Shown here one piece after another: positions 12,255-19,431 of a stretch of DNA of 30,026 bases; positions within the stretch are counted from its first letter, which is position 1; each line of letters starts with the position of its first letter. The stretch is from positions 1 to 30,026 of IMG/VR virus record IMGVR_UViG_3300027608_000107; one strand, 5' to 3'. A model generated the notes under the pieces. It had not been told where the DNA came from. It saw only the letters and a program-made list of their open reading frames with translations, and ran no database searches. A program made the position numbers and the translations under genes. Source of the DNA: a virus.

Positions 12255-12300
12255 GCGGACGCTAAACTTGGCCAGTGTATCGTCCGCTCCGAGTTTAGCG
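12255..12300. other. interleaved inverted repeats in the convergent spacer
   Basis: Two perfect dyads cross each other: GCGGACG (12255-12261) with CGTCCGC (12281-12287), and CTAAACT (12262-12268) with AGTTTAG (12292-12298; extendable to 9 bp at its outer end where it meets the first dyad). They could form alternative hairpins or a pseudoknot. A third dyad TTACC/GGTAA lies at 12310-12324. The spacer 12244-12359 has no gene and no T-rich terminator tail. Candidate roles: terminator for converging transcription, protein-binding site or attachment site. Confidence 0.5.
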
Positions 12301-12359
12301 GAAATTCAGTTACCGCGCTGGTAAAACGCTTACAGGCCGCAGCCTCGCAGCGAAAACGA

Positions 12360-12443
12360 TTACCGCTTCCCTCCGATGCCCGCGCAAATCACGACGATGC
12401 CGGCGAGGATGAACACGGCGGCGATGGCGATGGCGAGGCTCAC
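12360..12443 (-). CDS. 27-aa single-pass membrane peptide in the lysis cassette
   Basis: A GTG-started frame (reading VSLAIAIAAVFILAGIVVIC before a basic GGKR end) that is almost wholly hydrophobic and would span the membrane once, with positive charges inside. Its GTG overlaps the endolysin TGA (GTGA at 12440-12443), the same junction used by the endolysin and two other lysis genes, which strongly supports it. Small holin-like, antiholin-like or pinholin-like roles are possible. It is the last gene of the late operon. Confidence 0.55.
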   Translation of the reverse strand: MSLAIAIAAVFILAGIVVICAGIGGKR

Positions 12444-13081
12444 GTCCAAACGGCGAGGCCGTTGTTCACCCTGTAAATCAGCGCGTTGATAAAAGCCGTT
12501 TCGCCCATTCCGCGCATGCTTGGCGGTCGCAGGCAGATGTGCGGCCTGTCGCCGAAGTCAGCACCCCAGTGGAATCCAGCGGCGCGCGCGAGCTTCCCGG
12601 CCACGTCGTATTGCGGCCCTTCGTCTAGGTAGGTGCCGCCTGCGGAGAAAAAGCCGATGTCGCACGCGAAGCCGGTCGTGCCGCCGCCGCCGTTGTGCGA
12701 CGATGTAGGCCAGCGGGCGGACGTGACGCGCGGCCCCGGTGCCGTGCGGCCCTTGGCGTAGAGCGCGTTTTGCTCGGCCTCGCCACGATAGCCGGAGATC
12801 CACTTTCCAATGGCCGGCGCGACGGCGGCGTTGATCTGGCGCAGTAGGTCGCGGAATGGCTGCTGCACTTGCGGGTGGAGTGTCGCAATGGTCGCCTCGC
12901 TGCGCGGGTCCACAAGGCCCGTGAGGGGCTGCGCGGGCGTGGCAGGCACTGGCGCTTCCGTTCCGCCGTGCGCGGCTATCCATGCCAGTCCGAGGTTGAG
13001 CGTGGCAGGGCCGAAAATGCCGTCGGGATTTGCTCCCACGGCGCGTTGGAACTGCCGCACCTTGTCAGCGTCGAGGTTCAC
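12440..13081 (-). CDS. endolysin: peptidoglycan-binding domain plus M15-type peptidase
   Basis: A 213-residue protein. Residues about 4-30 (DKVRQFQRAVGANPDGIFGP) are a peptidoglycan-binding-1-like motif. Residues about 96-185 match the M15 (VanY/L-Ala-D-Glu peptidase) family: SGYRGEAEQNALYAKGRT, then H129 in TSSHN, D141 in FACDIG, and H181 in the GDRPHICL segment, together a Zn-binding H...D...H set. It would cut peptide stems of the cell wall at lysis. Start is GTG at 13081, overlapping the lipoprotein stop as GTGA. There is no N-terminal signal, so release depends on a holin. Confidence 0.85.
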   Translation of the reverse strand: MNLDADKVRQFQRAVGANPDGIFGPATLNLGLAWIAAHGGTEAPVPATPAQPLTGLVDPRSEATIATLHPQVQQPFRDLLRQINAAVAPAIGKWISGYRGEAEQNALYAKGRTAPGPRVTSARWPTSSHNGGGGTTGFACDIGFFSAGGTYLDEGPQYDVAGKLARAAGFHWGADFGDRPHICLRPPSMRGMGETAFINALIYRVNNGLAVWT

Positions 13082-13458
13082 TTCGCCCCGGCAAACGCCG
13101 CCTCAGAAAGTGCCGACGCGACTGCGTTAATCACGGTCGCCTTGGTGACGTGGTGCGTCGCCAGCGCCTCCGCCGCGATGCTCTCGACGGCGCGTGCGGC
13201 TGCGGGATGCCCCGTTGCGCTGCGCACAAGCTGGCCAATGTCTGCCACGTCCACCGCGCCCCACGCGGCTGAGGCTGCGGCGTGCCCGTAGTCCGAGCCG
13301 AGGTTGCCCGCGACGAGCGTGCGGAGTTGCGCCACTGCGACTTTGCCGAGGATGGCCCCGGCGTCCCGGCGCACGGCTGGCCAGTTGGTGCCCGCGCAAC
13401 CGGCGAGAGAGTTGATGAGCGTGGCGACGATGGCGAGGATGAGAAGTTGCTTTTTCAT
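13078..13458 (-). CDS. lipoprotein of the lysis cassette, 126 aa
   Basis: The N-terminus MKKQLLILAIVATLINSLAG ends in a lipobox LAGC at 18-21, so C21 would be lipidated and the protein placed in a membrane facing the periplasm. The rest is Ala-rich and helical (AVRRDAGAILGKVAVAQLRT, SEAAFAGAK). Its position between holin and endolysin genes and its lipoprotein nature are what an outer-membrane spanin would show, but I see no partner inner-membrane spanin. It supports a diderm host. ATG start 4 bases after the previous TAA. Confidence 0.6.
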   Translation of the reverse strand: MKKQLLILAIVATLINSLAGCAGTNWPAVRRDAGAILGKVAVAQLRTLVAGNLGSDYGHAAASAAWGAVDVADIGQLVRSATGHPAAARAVESIAAEALATHHVTKATVINAVASALSEAAFAGAK

Positions 13459-13462
13459 GGAG

Positions 13463-13630
13463 TTATTGTTTCGGCGGCGGTGTTGAGAGATAGACTTTCC
13501 ACGTCACGAAGAATGCGGCAACCGCGCGCAGTCCGTAGAGATACCACTCCCAACTCGTCGCGGGTGCATGGTCAATGATGAGCGCGGCGATGGTGGCGAT
13601 TGAGCAATAGATGAAACAGGTTTTGTTCAC
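13463..13630 (-). CDS. small two-segment membrane protein, holin candidate, 55 aa, GTG start
   Basis: Starts at GTG (VNKTCFIYCSIATIAALIID), overlapping the stop of the preceding gene as GTGA. Two hydrophobic segments are visible: about residues 5-20 and 29-48 (WYLYGLRAVAAFFVTWKVYL), separated by a short loop with His and Pro, ending PPPKQ. Length and topology fit a small class II-like holin, which would form lesions letting the endolysin reach the wall. An upstream in-frame ATG at 13705 lies inside the previous gene and encodes His/Arg-rich sequence, so it is rejected. Confidence 0.55.
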   Translation of the reverse strand: MNKTCFIYCSIATIAALIIDHAPATSWEWYLYGLRAVAAFFVTWKVYLSTPPPKQ

Positions 13631-13914
13631 GGGTGCTTGATGAGTGTCGCGATGACTGTGAAAATGGCCCCGACGATAACCTGAGCCGTGATGATTCCGC
13701 CCCACAGTTTCGCGCCTGACAGCTCAAGTTTTGCAACACGGTCAGGCAGCCCGCGCAGTTGCTCGAATTGCGCCATCTGGAGCTGGATTGCGGAGATGTG
13801 CCGCTCCACCCGCATGACGGCCTCGCGCGTCGTCGCGGTGTCCATCGCTACACGATGCCGGGATTCATCGCGCAACTTTTCAAGCTCGGTTCGGTCGTCC
13901 AGTTCGCTGCTCAC
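13627..13914 (-). CDS. XhlA-like coiled-coil protein with C-terminal membrane segment, 95 aa
   Basis: A charged N-terminal coil (MSSELDDRTELEKLRDESRH to DRVAKLEL) is followed by one membrane segment at about 70-92 (LWGGIITAQVIVGAIFTVIA). This N-coil/C-anchor layout is typical of the haemolysin XhlA family that sits beside holins and endolysins, though identity beyond the layout is not proved. Start is GTG at 13914, which overlaps the stop of the previous gene. Confidence 0.55.
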   Translation of the reverse strand: MSSELDDRTELEKLRDESRHRVAMDTATTREAVMRVERHISAIQLQMAQFEQLRGLPDRVAKLELSGAKLWGGIITAQVIVGAIFTVIATLIKHP

Positions 13915-14408
13915 TTCTTAGCCTCAACTTTCTCCACCGCAGCGGCGAGTTGCGCTTCGAGTTCCTTCACACGCGCGGCTTTGGCAGCGGCTTCGCGATC
14001 GGCAAACGGCGCATTGATCGCGGCGGCGAGCGTTGCCAGCGTCGCGCGTGCGGCGTCATACTTCGCGCTGTTCGCTGCGAGCTTAATTTGCAAGTCGGCG
14101 TATTCCGCGTCAATCGCCGTCCAGTCCAGCGCGGCGAGCAATGCGCTGGCGTGCTTCTGGTCTTGCGCGGTCATTGCGGCGAGTTCCGAGGTGGCCTTGT
14201 CGCGCGCTGCGTTGGCCGTGGCGATGGCTGCGTCACTCGCGGCCTTGGCGGTCGCGGCGTCGGCGGCTGCTTTGTCGGCGGCTTCTTTTGCCGTGGCCTG
14301 CGCCGCTGCGAGGGCGTCCGCGCCTTCCTTGCGGAGCGCGTCGAGTTGTGCGGAGATGTCCAACCAGAGTTGGCCTGATTCGGTTTGGATTTCAAACAGT
14401 GATTTCAT
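13911..14408 (-). CDS. Ala-rich coiled-coil protein, 165 aa
   Basis: After MKSLFEIQTESGQLWLDISA the protein is a continuous Ala/Lys/Glu/Asp helix (KEAADKAAADAATAKAASDA and similar) with a hydrophobic break near residues 90-105 and a Lys/Glu-rich end. It may be a fibre-associated rod or a lysis-module structural protein. Its leader from 14409 to 14429 has no G on the transcript and no Shine-Dalgarno sequence. GTGA coupling leads to the XhlA-like gene. Confidence 0.55.
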   Translation of the reverse strand: MKSLFEIQTESGQLWLDISAQLDALRKEGADALAAAQATAKEAADKAAADAATAKAASDAAIATANAARDKATSELAAMTAQDQKHASALLAALDWTAIDAEYADLQIKLAANSAKYDAARATLATLAAAINAPFADREAAAKAARVKELEAQLAAAVEKVEAKK

Positions 14409-14426
14409 GGGTTTGTGGGTTGTGGG

Positions 14427-16904
14427 TTAGGCTAAGAGTCCGGCGTTCCGTAGTGCTTTGACTACTTGTGCGATCGTGTAGCCGTCAAACGTGTCGTCCG
14501 TTTTGAGATTTGTCCCCCCGCCGGGGCTTGCAACGGTTGCGCTGGCAACTGCCGTTGTCGGCTGAACGATTGGCGTGGCGTTCCAGAAGCTGAGTTTTTG
14601 TGAAGTCGTCGCGCCAATCTTAGTGCCGGTCGTCGTGTTGAAAGCGATGTTCTGCGCATCGCCTAAAGTGATTCCGCCGTTAGCTGTGAGAAGCCCCGTC
14701 AGCGTGCTCGCGCCGGTCACGGCGAGGGTGCCGCCCGCCACGATATTTAAGCAGCCAAGTGAACCAAGTGCATTCGCTGCGCTTGTGCCGATTTGCAGGA
14801 TGCCCGCCGATTGCCGGGAAAAAGTCAAGTCTTTCGTGCCGCTAGCCTCACCGGACGACGCGGCCCATTGCCACACAAATCCAGACAACATGTTACCATT
14901 GCTGGTGCCGATCGCGAACTGAAAGGAACTTTTGGCCGAATTAGCGCGGACGTATATGGCCCCAAAGCAATTCGTGTTTCCGCTGCCATCCACCTCAAAA
15001 TAGCTGACAGGAATTCCGCCACCGCTTGTGCCATCAACCTTGCAGTCAATGAATTTCGGTGAAGCGGTGTTGAGGTTGATGCCGAGCGCGGTGCCCGTCG
15101 TTGACCAAGAGGTTGAGGCTGTTGCGCCGCTCTCGTTGATGTAGATGTGAGGGAAGTTCGTAGTCCCGGTGCCCGCTGCGTAAATCGCGCCGGTCGTCGA
15201 AATAGCGGACGTGGACGCGCCGGGGGCGAGGCTGAATGCGTTTGCCGCCGTGAACGTATTCGCCGCGCCGACATAAGCCGGGTCGCCGTCGCTCACTGCG
15301 GTGCTGAGTTGCGCCATCGTGAACGAGCCAAGCACGGTGGCGTTGCCGGTATTCGTGATTGCGCCGGAGAGGGCCGGGATCGTCGTGACGGTTGCCGCAT
15401 TCCCCGTGAATGTCGCCGCGTCAACAGTGCCGAGCGTGCTGCCGTTTGTCGTGACTCGCAGTGTGCCGGTGGCTGGCGCGGTGAGATATGTCAGATGCCC
15501 CCCGGTGCCGTCCCGCACGCGCAGGCCGGAGCCAAGGTCTGTGCAAATATCCACATAACCGCCAGCCGCTCCAGCGTTAATTACTGGGGAATCAGACGCC
15601 CCTCCGCCGATACGAATCCACGGATGGCCAGCCGTCACTTGCGCCGTGCTGTTGTATGGGCTTATGTCGAACCCTATTGTGGCAATGCTTGGATTCGTCA
15701 CAACCACAGAGTTGTTAGCGTACGTGTTATTGTTTACCGTCAGTGTCCCGCTAAACGTCCCCGTCGTCCCCGCAACCGTGCTCGGCGTGGTCGCGCCCAC
15801 GGTGCCGTTGAATGCGCCTGCCAAGCCCGTCGCGGAGAGCAGCCTCGTCGCGCTGTTGAACGTCAGCCCTGCGTTGCTCATCGCCGCCAAGCTGCCCGTC
15901 GCAGCCGTCGCGAATAGTGGGAAGCATGTCGTGTCAGTCGCCTCGTTTGCCACGGTCACGGTTGCTGCGAGCGTAGCGTTGCCCGCCGTGAGGCTGGCGG
16001 CGGTGCCGCTGGCGTTCGTTAGGACGATTGCAGATGGCGTGTCGAGGGCGGGCGTCGTGAAGCTCGGCGAGGTAGTCATCGCCACGCTGCCGGTGCCGCT
16101 GATTGTCAGTAGTTCCGGCGTGCCCGTCCCGGCTGTTGTGCGCCCCAAAACGCGAGCCGTTGGCATGTGCGCCAGTTTCGCGAGCGTTATCGTGTCGTTG
16201 TCAATCGTCCACGTCGCGCCGCTACTGCTGACTGTTATATCGCCCTTGTCGCCGTCGCTCACGGAGCTGACGGTGCCCCACGATGTAGCCGTGCCGTTCG
16301 TGGTGAGGTATTTGCCAGAGTTGCCGGTCTGGGATGGCAATTCATTCGGGACATTGGTAAGCTGCGAGCCATCCACTGCCGGGAGCCGTGCCGAGCTATC
16401 CAGCCGCACGAAGCCGAGCGCGGTGTTGATCGCGACTAGCAGCGCAGCGGCGACGCCAGTGCCGAGGATGGAGGGCGTCGGCACCGCTGTATCGGGGTCA
16501 ATCACGCTCCGGTAAATGACAATCGGCGCGGAGAAAATCGTGTTCGTGTAAGCTCCGCGCGTGCGGACGACGCCGACGTTTAGCGTCAACTGATTCGCCG
16601 AGGTCGCCGCGAATAGCGCAACCATGCCCACGGTATTGATCGCCATCGTGCCCGTCGCTGGCGAGGCACTGGAAAGCTCGATGTAGCACACGGGCGCATT
16701 CACGCCGTCGCCGATGCCGATGTGCAGCACGTCGCCAGCAACAAACGAATCCGTGATCACTCCCGCCGTGCGCGTGAAGGTCTGCACTGACACGGCCTGC
16801 CCCTCGTCTGCCATGGAAATGTCCGGGACGCTGCCAATGCCGCCCGTTGTGCTCGCAAAAAGGCCAGCGAGCGGCTTCGTTTCGTTGATGAGAAGTGTCA
16901 GCAT
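14427..16904 (-). CDS. tail fibre / receptor-binding protein, 825 aa
   Basis: Largely Thr/Ser/Ala/Gly-rich beta-repeat sequence: after an N-terminal domain (MLTLLINETKPLAGLFASTT...) come many short beta-strand repeats (TGTFSGTLTVNNNTY, TVGATTPSTVAGT), typical of phage side-fibre shafts. The C-terminus (TGTKIGATTSQKLSFWNATP, then DGYTIAQVVKALRNAGLLA) is a conserved fibre end seen in many environmental phages and may be the trimerisation/receptor tip. It would bind the host surface. A promoter-like sequence ends 9 bases before its ATG; no Shine-Dalgarno sequence is present. The gene ends TAACCCAC. Confidence 0.75.
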   Translation of the reverse strand: MLTLLINETKPLAGLFASTTGGIGSVPDISMADEGQAVSVQTFTRTAGVITDSFVAGDVLHIGIGDGVNAPVCYIELSSASPATGTMAINTVGMVALFAATSANQLTLNVGVVRTRGAYTNTIFSAPIVIYRSVIDPDTAVPTPSILGTGVAAALLVAINTALGFVRLDSSARLPAVDGSQLTNVPNELPSQTGNSGKYLTTNGTATSWGTVSSVSDGDKGDITVSSSGATWTIDNDTITLAKLAHMPTARVLGRTTAGTGTPELLTISGTGSVAMTTSPSFTTPALDTPSAIVLTNASGTAASLTAGNATLAATVTVANEATDTTCFPLFATAATGSLAAMSNAGLTFNSATRLLSATGLAGAFNGTVGATTPSTVAGTTGTFSGTLTVNNNTYANNSVVVTNPSIATIGFDISPYNSTAQVTAGHPWIRIGGGASDSPVINAGAAGGYVDICTDLGSGLRVRDGTGGHLTYLTAPATGTLRVTTNGSTLGTVDAATFTGNAATVTTIPALSGAITNTGNATVLGSFTMAQLSTAVSDGDPAYVGAANTFTAANAFSLAPGASTSAISTTGAIYAAGTGTTNFPHIYINESGATASTSWSTTGTALGINLNTASPKFIDCKVDGTSGGGIPVSYFEVDGSGNTNCFGAIYVRANSAKSSFQFAIGTSNGNMLSGFVWQWAASSGEASGTKDLTFSRQSAGILQIGTSAANALGSLGCLNIVAGGTLAVTGASTLTGLLTANGGITLGDAQNIAFNTTTGTKIGATTSQKLSFWNATPIVQPTTAVASATVASPGGGTNLKTDDTFDGYTIAQVVKALRNAGLLA

Positions 16905-16913
16905 TGCGGTGGT

Positions 16914-16942
16914 CTTTTAGGGTTTGCGGGTGCGGTTGTCAA
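16914..16942 (-). promoter_or_regulatory. candidate promoter for the fibre and lysis genes
   Basis: Minus-strand TTGACA (16937-16942), 17-base spacer, TAAAAG (16914-16919), then 9 bases to the fibre ATG at 16904. The -35 overlaps the stop of the upstream gene. Geometry is the same as at 3293-3320 (9 bases), giving a leader of about 3 bases. Confidence 0.55.
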
Positions 16943-17220
16943 ATTGGTTTTCGTTCGGGCCATTTTCCTTTGGGGCAGTCCTCAGTAATCAGCGCGGCCT
17001 TCGCTTGCAAAAAGCATCCGCAGACGGCGCACCGCGCGCCTAGCGCGCCATCCGGCATAAGGAAGTGCGTGCATTCTGTGCAAGCTGCCATCCGCCCCTT
17101 GCGAACATCCAGCGAAGCAATCAGCTTGCCTGTCGCGATGACGCCAATCACCGCCTTCGTTGCCGCCGCCGCAACTCGCCCCGCCGCTGTCACCGCGTTC
17201 TTTACGCATCCGCAACTCAT
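16939..17220 (-). CDS. Cys-rich phage protein ending CPxGKW (putative zinc site), 93 aa
   Basis: Starts MSCGCVKNAVTAAGRVAAAA and, after a hydrophobic Ala/Val segment (about 18-32), contains CTECTHF then CAVCGC and the closing CPKGKW. The 'C..C...C..CGC.l..K...CP.GKW' pattern recurs in small phage proteins encoded near tail/fibre genes; its function is unknown to me, but a zinc site is likely. Start at 17220 is chosen because it overlaps the preceding TGA (ATGA at 17217-17220); the upstream ATGs at 17235 and 17226 are inside the previous gene. Confidence 0.65.
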   Translation of the reverse strand: MSCGCVKNAVTAAGRVAAAATKAVIGVIATGKLIASLDVRKGRMAACTECTHFLMPDGALGARCAVCGCFLQAKAALITEDCPKGKWPERKPI

Positions 17221-17765
17221 GGGCATGAAGCGCAAGTTATTTCAATGAGCGTGCCGCCGCTGTATGCGCTTTGGTTTCCGCTGCTGCTTAAATAGTAAAT
17301 TGTGGACGACACGTAATCATCGCCGGGCGCAATATCTTCGCCGTTGACGCAGATGGAGTATCCGCCAGTATTTGTCACTCGAATCTCTGTTGTCTCAGTG
17401 CCCGCGTATGTTCCGCAAGAACTGTATCTGTTATACCAAAAACGAAACTGGCGGACGGTAGGAGTGTCGAACGTATAATTGCCGGTGATTATTTCTGGCG
17501 GATATGGGCTGCTGGCGCAATTCGGGTGTGCGTCGCTGTTAAGCGTAAGTGTGCCGCCGACTCCGACTTGAGATAAGCGACCGTAATATACCGCACTCAG
17601 CGCGTCCTCACGTCCATACAAGTCGAGGTCGGTTCCATCCGTCCAATCCAGCGTGGCGGTGATTGTGAACGTGCATGTTTGCCCGCAATCCACAAGCAGC
17701 GTGGACGCCGCGCAGTTTGTTAGCAGCGTGGATGCGGCGCAGTTTGTTAGCAGTTTCGCAGCCAT
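17217..17765 (-). CDS. Cys-rich secreted-type beta-sandwich (YfaP/DUF2135-like), 182 aa
   Basis: The core, about 30-130, resembles the YfaP/DUF2135 beta-sandwich: TATLDWTDGTDLDLYG, then YYGRLSQVGVGGTLTLNSDA and PPEIITGNYTF, followed by strands ending TEIRVTNTGG. The family is usually associated with cell-surface proteins. Nine or more cysteines suggest disulphides or metal sites. The N-terminus holds two copies of LLTNCAAST and a degenerate third. It sits between distal tail and fibre genes, so it may be a tail-tip decoration or adhesin. No signal peptide is evident, so cysteines may stay reduced until virions are released. Confidence 0.5.
   Translation of the reverse strand: MAAKLLTNCAASTLLTNCAASTLLVDCGQTCTFTITATLDWTDGTDLDLYGREDALSAVYYGRLSQVGVGGTLTLNSDAHPNCASSPYPPEIITGNYTFDTPTVRQFRFWYNRYSSCGTYAGTETTEIRVTNTGGYSICVNGEDIAPGDDYVSSTIYYLSSSGNQSAYSGGTLIEITCASCP
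17695..17748 (-). repeat. 27-bp tandem repeat encoding LLTNCAAST
   Basis: Units 17695-17721 and 17722-17748 are identical at 25 of 27 positions and lie head to tail in the 5' end of the Cys-rich gene. Unit length is a multiple of three, so copy number can change without loss of frame. A third partial unit (LLVDCG region) follows in the protein direction. Confidence 0.75.
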
Positions 17766-17768
17766 TGC

Positions 17769-18767
17769 TTAGGGGCATGTATCTGGCACGCTGGCGGTCG
17801 TGGTGATCAAATCCACCCATTCGGGAGAGCTTGCTTCATCATCCATCACCCATACCTTCTTATATTGCCCCTGCAACTTCCCGCCATAAAGCCGTAAACC
17901 CACAAGCACGTCAATCTGCACATGCTCAAACGCAAGAGTCTCGGCGGGCGCGATTGTTATTGCGCCGAGGGAATTGATCGTCACTTCACGAAGAAACGCC
18001 TTCAGGTTCCCGTCGTCATTTACGAACCGGACAAAGCCCGATTTGTTCAACTTCACTGAGTCGTAAGTCGGCGCGAGATTTGCCGCTCCTGTGTTCTTGC
18101 CCTTTCCCGTCTCAGTTAAATTCCAATAGTCTGCTTGCGCGGTGTTTTGCGTTCCCGGCGACGGAGGCATTAGGTAGGGATTTGATGCCGTTCCCGGCAA
18201 GTCGTCAATCGGCCCCCATCGGCTTTGCGCGACGATTGGAATGTTCCCGGTGCCGAGCGTGATAGTGGCAAGCTGGTAGTATCGCGTTGCCGTCAGCGTG
18301 TTATTCGTCGGCACTGTCGCCGCCGCTTCGATGGTGCGACTTGTGATCGTGCTCACGATGTCGCCATTTGCCAACACGCGACGATCCCAAGTAATCGCAG
18401 CGTAAATCTTATCGTTATTAGCAACCGACAGCGTGAACATCGGGCTGTTATTCACCTCGAAATCATCCGGCAATTCACCGAAAAGAGTGCCGTTGTAAAT
18501 CTTCACCGTGCTTGCCCCGGCTGCGACAATCTGAAACTCGCGCTGCGATTGCACCTGCGACGACGCGGGCACCTTTAGCCGCGTGAGGTCAACCACCCAT
18601 CCCGTATTGCTCACAAGAATCCTGCCGCTGCCCCACTCTGTTGACGGGAGCTTCACCTCGCCAGCGTGCCACAAGTTGAGATGCCCCACCACGTTGAACA
18701 TCCATTTTTTGTCGAGCACTCCGCCCTCAAAGGCGTTCTCAGGGTTGGCTAGTTTGACGGGTTCCAT
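17769..18767 (-). CDS. virion structural protein, probably tail tip or fibre-proximal, 332 aa
   Basis: Starts MEPVKLANPENAFEGG. The first half has a beta-rich segment (LNLWHAGEVKLPSTEWGSGR), the centre a Thr/Asn-rich repeat region (TITSRTIEAAATVPTNNTLT), and the C-terminal half (KKVWVMDDEASSPEWVDLIT) another beta region. No family recognised. It lies between the tail cluster and the fibre. The ATG at 18767 follows the previous TAA by one base; an in-frame ATG at 18788 would overlap that gene by 20 bases and is less likely. Confidence 0.55.
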   Translation of the reverse strand: MEPVKLANPENAFEGGVLDKKWMFNVVGHLNLWHAGEVKLPSTEWGSGRILVSNTGWVVDLTRLKVPASSQVQSQREFQIVAAGASTVKIYNGTLFGELPDDFEVNNSPMFTLSVANNDKIYAAITWDRRVLANGDIVSTITSRTIEAAATVPTNNTLTATRYYQLATITLGTGNIPIVAQSRWGPIDDLPGTASNPYLMPPSPGTQNTAQADYWNLTETGKGKNTGAANLAPTYDSVKLNKSGFVRFVNDDGNLKAFLREVTINSLGAITIAPAETLAFEHVQIDVLVGLRLYGGKLQGQYKKVWVMDDEASSPEWVDLITTTASVPDTCP

Positions 18768-18768
18768 A

Positions 18769-19431
18769 TTAGGCGGAAAGCTCGGCAATCGTCGGCGTGT
18801 TCACGTAGAGCGTTTTGCGCTCGATGATGCTGCCTTTGTAGATGCTGATTTCGGAATCCTTGGAAACGAACGTGCCCGTGTTTGGCGGGACTTGGTTTGT
18901 CATTAACAAAAAGCCAAAGAGTGAAGTGATTTTAGGCGCGCGAAGTGGTTCCGGCCAGTAGGATAGAAAGTATTCGTAGAGGTAGTAGCCTGTGCATACT
19001 AGCGGCCATTCTGCTACCTCCGGCGCGGGCGGTGGCTCCGTCCAGTCATAGCTCGCCGATGTGCTGTAAAACTGGAACGAATGAACAACGGAAGTCCCTT
19101 CCTGCCGAGTGATTGGCAGACTCGCATACACGCGTTTGAATTTCAGCCACCCCTTGCACGCGGTGTATTCCGGCTGCTCCTCATGCACAAGGTATGCCGT
19201 GCCGAGCGCGGTCGTCACGTATTGCATGTTTTCAACTGGCGAGACGAAGCCCGGCGAGTAGTAGCGCGCGTTTTGGAACGGCGTGAAGTTTGCGGCCAAC
19301 TGGTAGCAGTCAATATGCCACTCGAAGCTCTGCGTGTCGCCCCGGTCTTGAAACGGGCGCACGTAGCGGCCCGGCCCGTCAAATGTGACGGATGAGAGCG
19401 TGCCCACCATTACTCTGTTTGGAGTGCTCAT
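18769..19431 (-). CDS. distal tail protein candidate, 220 aa
   Basis: Beta-rich with many aromatics (RYVRPFQDRGDTQSFEWHID, later FLLMTNQVPPNTGTFVSKD). Position directly after the tape measure is where distal tail or tail-tip proteins are encoded in siphophages, and this is the main reason for the call; I recognise no domain. The start overlaps the tape-measure TGA as ATGA. Confidence 0.45.
   Translation of the reverse strand: MSTPNRVMVGTLSSVTFDGPGRYVRPFQDRGDTQSFEWHIDCYQLAANFTPFQNARYYSPGFVSPVENMQYVTTALGTAYLVHEEQPEYTACKGWLKFKRVYASLPITRQEGTSVVHSFQFYSTSASYDWTEPPPAPEVAEWPLVCTGYYLYEYFLSYWPEPLRAPKITSLFGFLLMTNQVPPNTGTFVSKDSEISIYKGSIIERKTLYVNTPTIAELSA

Noticed and set aside
15646-16515. 289-codon plus-strand frame within the fibre gene
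   Set aside because: Val/Pro/Ala-rich translation typical of a reverse reading of Thr/Ala/Gly-rich repeats. No start signal and no partner genes on that strand.
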